A stretch of 64,000 bases of DNA from Aspidiotus rigidus (lineage: Eukaryota; Arthropoda; Insecta; Hemiptera; Diaspididae): NCBI GenBank assembly GCA_035079385.1, contig JAVHKY010000052.1, positions 3,968,001-4,032,000 of the forward strand, read 5' to 3'. Made by a program: the position numbers and the translations under genes. The notes under the pieces were generated by a model that saw nothing but the letters and a program-made list of their open reading frames with translations, did not search any database and was not told the origin of the DNA. Position 1 is the first letter of the stretch; each line of letters starts with the position of its first letter. Positions 58,276 through 64,000 of the stretch are shown here, piece by piece.

Positions 58276-58900
58276 TTTTTATTTAATGAATAAATATTGA
58301 ATAGATACCTATTAAATTTTTAATAAAATGAATATTCGAAATAAATTAAAAATTAAAATTGAAAATTAAGCTAATAGCGATTAAACTCATAATTTAAAAA
58401 TCAAACTTTTCAAAAGAAATTTAAAATTAATATTCATAGTAACAAAATTATATTAATTTTATCAATTAAATTAATTTTTTCTTCAATTTTAATATTATTT
58501 GTGAGTTTAAACCCAATTTCTTGTACCTTGATTTTTTCGCTGTTTTATTGTTTTGTGATTGGCACTTTTATTTCAATCGATTTTTATTTAGTGATTTTAT
58601 TTTAATCTTGTGATTTTCAATCCTCCCTCCTTTTTCGACTTTTTGACTTTGATTATACATTGGTTCTAATAAATGTTAAAATTGATAATTTTATTGATAA
58701 ATTTATTAAAAAATGTTTATAATTATAAATAAATTTTAATAAATTAGAATTATAATTTCATTTTATTGAAACAATGATAATAATAAAAATATGTATTAAT
58801 CAAATTATAATAATTAAATTTAAAATTAAAATTAAATAATAATATTATAATAAAATTTAATGAATGAATAATTAATATAAAAGACTATCTGTGGTTTCAG
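58276..58900. other. Extremely A/T-rich block
   Basis: Almost only A and T at 58,280-58,500 and 58,680-58,890, with many short aattaaaatt-type motifs in both orientations. The middle, 58,500-58,660, is slightly less extreme. No gene is seen. It lies between the family A copy and the RTE relic. Confidence 0.6.
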
Positions 58901-58929
58901 TTATTTATATTTTATACATTACGTGCCTG

Positions 58930-60350
<1,421 letters not shown>

Positions 60351-60442
60351 CCGAATATAGGCAGTTGGCGACATATTCGGCTCTATGTAATGTATAAATG
60401 AAATGTGTTTGTAAACAAATCTGTAGCCAATAAAATGCTGCA

Positions 60443-61077
60443 ATTATTGATCTTCGATTGCATCTAGCTTCGGCTTCTCATGAATCATAAGATTTCCTGA
60501 ATAGCCTACTTATACGTACAAAATACATGCCCTGGTTTCCTGTTTTCTTTTGTGAGTGAAGTCGATCGGATGAATTACTGACGAGCGCAAGTAGATCATT
60601 ACTCATTAAACGGAAAAAAGGTTTGAAAATAATAAGTGGTTTGATATGTTCATTGATCGATTGCATAAATAGAATAGTGGTTGGTTTGAATTATGAAGAG
60701 AGAATATGGTCTATCAACATCATTCTCTGTCATTATTATTACTTTTAGTTCGAAAATATTTGAAATTGAAAGATAAGAAAACTGAGTGGAGATTCATTTC
60801 TTGTCTGATAATATCAGAAGATTCTACCTAGTGTCGTTTCAAAGATGGGAATTGCTTTAGGAATGGCCAACCTCCGAAAAGAGAAAGCGTCAATAAGAAG
60901 AAGAGGAAAATCGAAAGTTCAACTATAATGAGCTCTTATGAAAACAAAATTTACTCCTAACTGTGTTGAAGATAAGTGCGAGGCATGAGTTAGTCATCGA
61001 AACATCTTTCAGCAGTTTCAGCGAGCGCAAAGCGCGAGCCCGTATGAGCGCCCCAAACCTAGCTCCCGAACGGCTAG
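60443..61077 (+). mobile_element. Helitron, second copy, 5'-truncated
   Basis: The copy shares the catctagctt(t/c)ggctt block, gttttctttt and gtcgatcggatga, the atcattactcatta block, gatcgattgcat, and the 3' end with 45,713-46,615. The right end is CTAG (61,074-61,077) followed by T, preceded by gcgagcgcaaagcgcgagcc. The 5' part is missing; it begins right after the 3' tail of the RTE relic. Confidence 0.7.
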
Positions 61078-63850
61078 TATTGGTATACATCTAACAATTC
61101 ATGCGACGATAATACGGGAAAAACAGTGACAAAGATATCCCTTTTTCTACTCTCATTGACGCTGTTATCTGTACTTGCATGAAGAGCAAAGATCTGTACA
61201 CGTACCTATAATTGATGATTCATTACAGTAGACTAAAGCTGATATGACATGATTTTCGTTCGCAATTTGATGATTTGAAACAAGTTATTTTTTACTTTCT
61301 ATAATATTTTTTTAGTGGTGCTGTAACACCAACAAATTAATTTAGTTGTACGCAAAGTCAGCAGATTCAAAAGAACGATCTTTCTTTAAAAGTACTATTA
61401 TTAAAGCTGCTCCATGAAACATTAATTTTTGGAGCATCAAGTGTGAGGGGCACTTCAGCATGGTAGTTATGTGGTATTGCGGTAGGTGTCTATAATAAAT
61501 TAAGTCACTTCTACAAAAAACCGTGAAATCCAAACAAGAATTCCAAACAACACTTTTTTCTGAAGTATTGAAAGAGGGAAAAGTGGAGCACTCGGACGTG
61601 GAGGACATATTTGTCACTGTCTGAGGAAAATTTGCATTCAGGACATATTTGACTTCTTAATGTGTGAAACTTGAAAGGCCAATACAATTTGCTTCTTTGT
61701 ATGTATATTATGTACTATTATCATTGAAGCTCTTCCTCAAACATTAGAACAACTACCGGGAGAGGTGCACATAGATTCGAGATGTGTGATACTGTAGTAA
61801 GTGATGCCCATGATGTATTGTGATCACAAAAATGAAGAAAAATACGATTAGAATTGTTTTATAACAACTAAGTATATTACCTTATACGAGAGAAAAAGAA
61901 GAGAATCATTAACTTTGAGGGACATTTCTATATTGAGAAATGGTCCAAATACCTGAGTGAATAAAATTTTACGAAGAACAACTTTTATTAGAAACTTTTT
62001 AAGTACAATTTTACTAGACTAAATTAGATACCTTATAGTTTCCAGAAATTATTAACACAACATAAGTTATTTACGTGACCCGTGAGTTTCATAGAACGTG
62101 ATTTATCAAAGGTTTGAATGAATAGGGTTCGTGTAAGATATTGAAGCTAAGTCATCGGGTATCCCTATACAATACTCTTACTATTATATGCGCATTATTT
62201 ATTGCTGCATCATGTGATGGAGATGATGATGATGATCAAAAAGCGAGCAAAATGAAATCGTAATCGATGCGCTGTTAAAAATGTCTTTTTTCCCTATTCA
62301 CGGTCGCGGTTAATTGGAGTATGCTGTTACATATTATGAGGGTTACATAGGTCAGTAACGCGGGCAACCTTTTGTAAAGTTGAAAAAACGACGATAACTC
62401 TTTCAAGATTTATAGGTGAAATGAACCAGCGATCGAAAGAACGAAATAAATCTCATTTGCTTGTTTACGTTTACGTATTCAGGTAGCAGGATTGCTACTG
62501 ACGGAGTAAGCCAACCTGTTTTATACCATTTTACGACCGTATTGAATCTGAACGATTTGTATACACTCTCGTCCGCGGTTGACGCTCACAACCGAAAAAT
62601 ACAAACAGAGTAAGTATTTTTATTTAACCCTCGCAGACAGATATTCTCAACTTCACGTCGTCTCTTTTTCTTTATTTTTTCTCCTTCTCTTTCTCTTCCT
62701 TCTTTTGGTACGTCGTAGTATATTTGAGGGGTCATCTCTCGTCACCGATGTCGTTATCGTCTTCGTAAATAGCTTACGATAGTTTAAAGATTGGAACAGG
62801 TTGAACCAGCTGTACCTACGGATCCCATCAACTTCTCGTGGTTTTCTACAGGTCAAGACGCGTCACAAAAGAGGATTTTGTCTTATCGTTGCTAGCTCCA
62901 AGGAATACTGCACAATGTCCTCTATATGACCTCTACCTGAACCTCCAACTTGACCCAATCATGAACTATAATATATCTTTACAATAGCAGCGAGAGGCTA
63001 CCGCAAACACCGCAAAACTGGGGGTTCTAAATATATTTAAAAAAGAATGCAGGACGTGATTTGAAACAAGAGTTCGGAGAACAGACTCATTAAACGCATC
63101 CCTGATGCAGCATAATAGTCATGACACGCATGCTCATCTTAATCGCCATCTTAATATATGTATAGAAAATACTGCTGAAAATTTTAATTTAAGGTACGGC
63201 AATGTAAATGTCGCAGAAGTGTAGAATAGTGTCTACTGCGCCGTCACTGTACATCGATTCATTAGATTGAAAATTTCAATCTAAGGGACGCAATCAGAGA
63301 TATTCACAGATCTTCATACCCCTTGATGATTTTACTATAAAGAAAAAATATTTTTTTTCAATCAAGGTACAACGTAGTCCCGATATTATGATTGTGAAGG
63401 TAAAATAATATAAAAATTTTGCCCTCGGTTTTAAGTCTCATCATTCATCCGGTTTCGTCTTTGAGAAAGAGGAAGTCCGATCTTTCACGCTACTGCGAGG
63501 AGAGGATTTAATTTGAGAAAAAAAAGTTGGATTATATCATCCTTCCAAACTTTACATTGGTTTTAATGGACATTTCTGGTTTATTTTCGAAGGATCCCAC
63601 AACTTTCACACTATAGTAATATATAATGGGCGACTGTTTGCCCCATCCTCTTTTTCATTCCCGGTCTCGTATCGAATATCTTACGTTTTCGCAAATTCCC
63701 GCAAGATTCGTCGACTTCAACACGTATAGTCGAATTTGGAGGACAGAGTTCATTGAAGTGTCATGGAATTACGATAAATTTTCTGTTCACTGAGTCGAGG
63801 CTGCAAAATTCTCTTACAACTTCGTGAAGCTCAGTTTATAGATCATAATT
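61078..63850. other. Non-coding stretch
   Basis: No recognised gene. A short (GAT)n run lies at 62,219-62,236. Open frames at 61,342-61,617 (-) and 62,579-62,782 (+) lack family features. Confidence 0.35.
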
Positions 63851-63853
63851 ATT

Positions 63854-64000
63854 AACAGGGAACCTGTTTTATGGGGGGCTTTTTGAGAAATTTGCCGTCC
63901 GCCGTCCAACGAAAAACTTGGAAAAAAACGAAGACTTCCTTAACGAAGTTGAACGAGGAACGCAGGGAACCTGTTTTATGAGTCAAATGGGATATGGTAT
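63854..64000 (+). repeat. Family B copy, cut by the window edge
   Basis: Hairpin aacagggaacctgtt (63,854-63,868), G-run, gccgtccgccgtcca, the spacer (acttccttaacgaagttgaa, gaggaacgcagggaacctgt) and the ggtat end, in the same order as 33,498-33,660. It continues beyond the window, presumably into satellite units. Confidence 0.85.

Noticed and set aside
58276..58900. Nuclear mitochondrial insertion
   Set aside because: The composition would fit, but no mitochondrial gene fragment could be read in any frame.

Overview
This window is nuclear DNA from a eukaryote, most likely an insect. It is A/T-rich with intron-like splice signals, has no operon-like gene packing, and carries many dead transposable elements of classes common in arthropods. 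I found no intact protein-coding gene, no rRNA, no tRNA and no CRISPR array. Most of the 64 kb reads as intergenic or intronic DNA built from layered, mutated repeats. The species cannot be named from the sequence alone.

Layout, left half. 0.3-13 kb holds copies of a dispersed repeat (called family A here), a 550-bp inverted-repeat MITE (2.15-2.70 kb), a first copy of a second family (family B, 7.6-7.9 kb), a possible 106-bp host exon on the minus strand (10.41-10.52 kb) and a palindrome of about 1 kb (11.4-12.4 kb). 13-18 kb is mostly featureless apart from a small fold-back at 16.9 kb. 18.3-18.7 kb has a Ty1/copia reverse transcriptase relic on the minus strand. 21.4-23.9 kb has a 5'-truncated R1/Jockey-type non-LTR retrotransposon whose frame breaks inside its catalytic box, and a second, shorter copy lies at 50.0-50.9 kb. 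Two hAT-like ends lie at 20.5 and 24.5 kb.

Centre. 29.4-30.8 kb holds the only gene-like, spliced-looking structure. It leads into a domain resembling the N-terminal domain of TDP-43/TBPH, but with no RNA-recognition motifs and with broken frames. 33.5-36.8 kb is a complex fold-back locus of family B: 45-bp satellite arrays in opposite orientations, small self-complementary hairpins and CGTCCGC-type repeats. A Jockey-type RT fragment sits in the middle of it.

Right half. This part has a hAT transposase relic with its terminal end (39.8-40.3 kb), a Penelope-like element relic (41.4-42.6 kb, minus), a hairpin element (43.5 kb), a non-autonomous Helitron of about 1.2 kb (45.38-46.62 kb) with a partner copy at 60.4-61.1 kb, a nested palindrome of roughly 160-bp units (52.4-53.1 kb), and two RTE-type retrotransposon relics. 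One RTE relic is inserted in a family A copy (57.1-57.6 kb). The other has a GA microsatellite of about 150 bp inside its former reading frame (58.9-60.35 kb). The window ends inside another family B copy.

No genes here work together as a pathway. The two points of greatest biological interest are the TDP-43-like N-terminal domain gene or pseudogene, and the family B fold-back repeat whose boundary hairpins keep pairing while their bases change.
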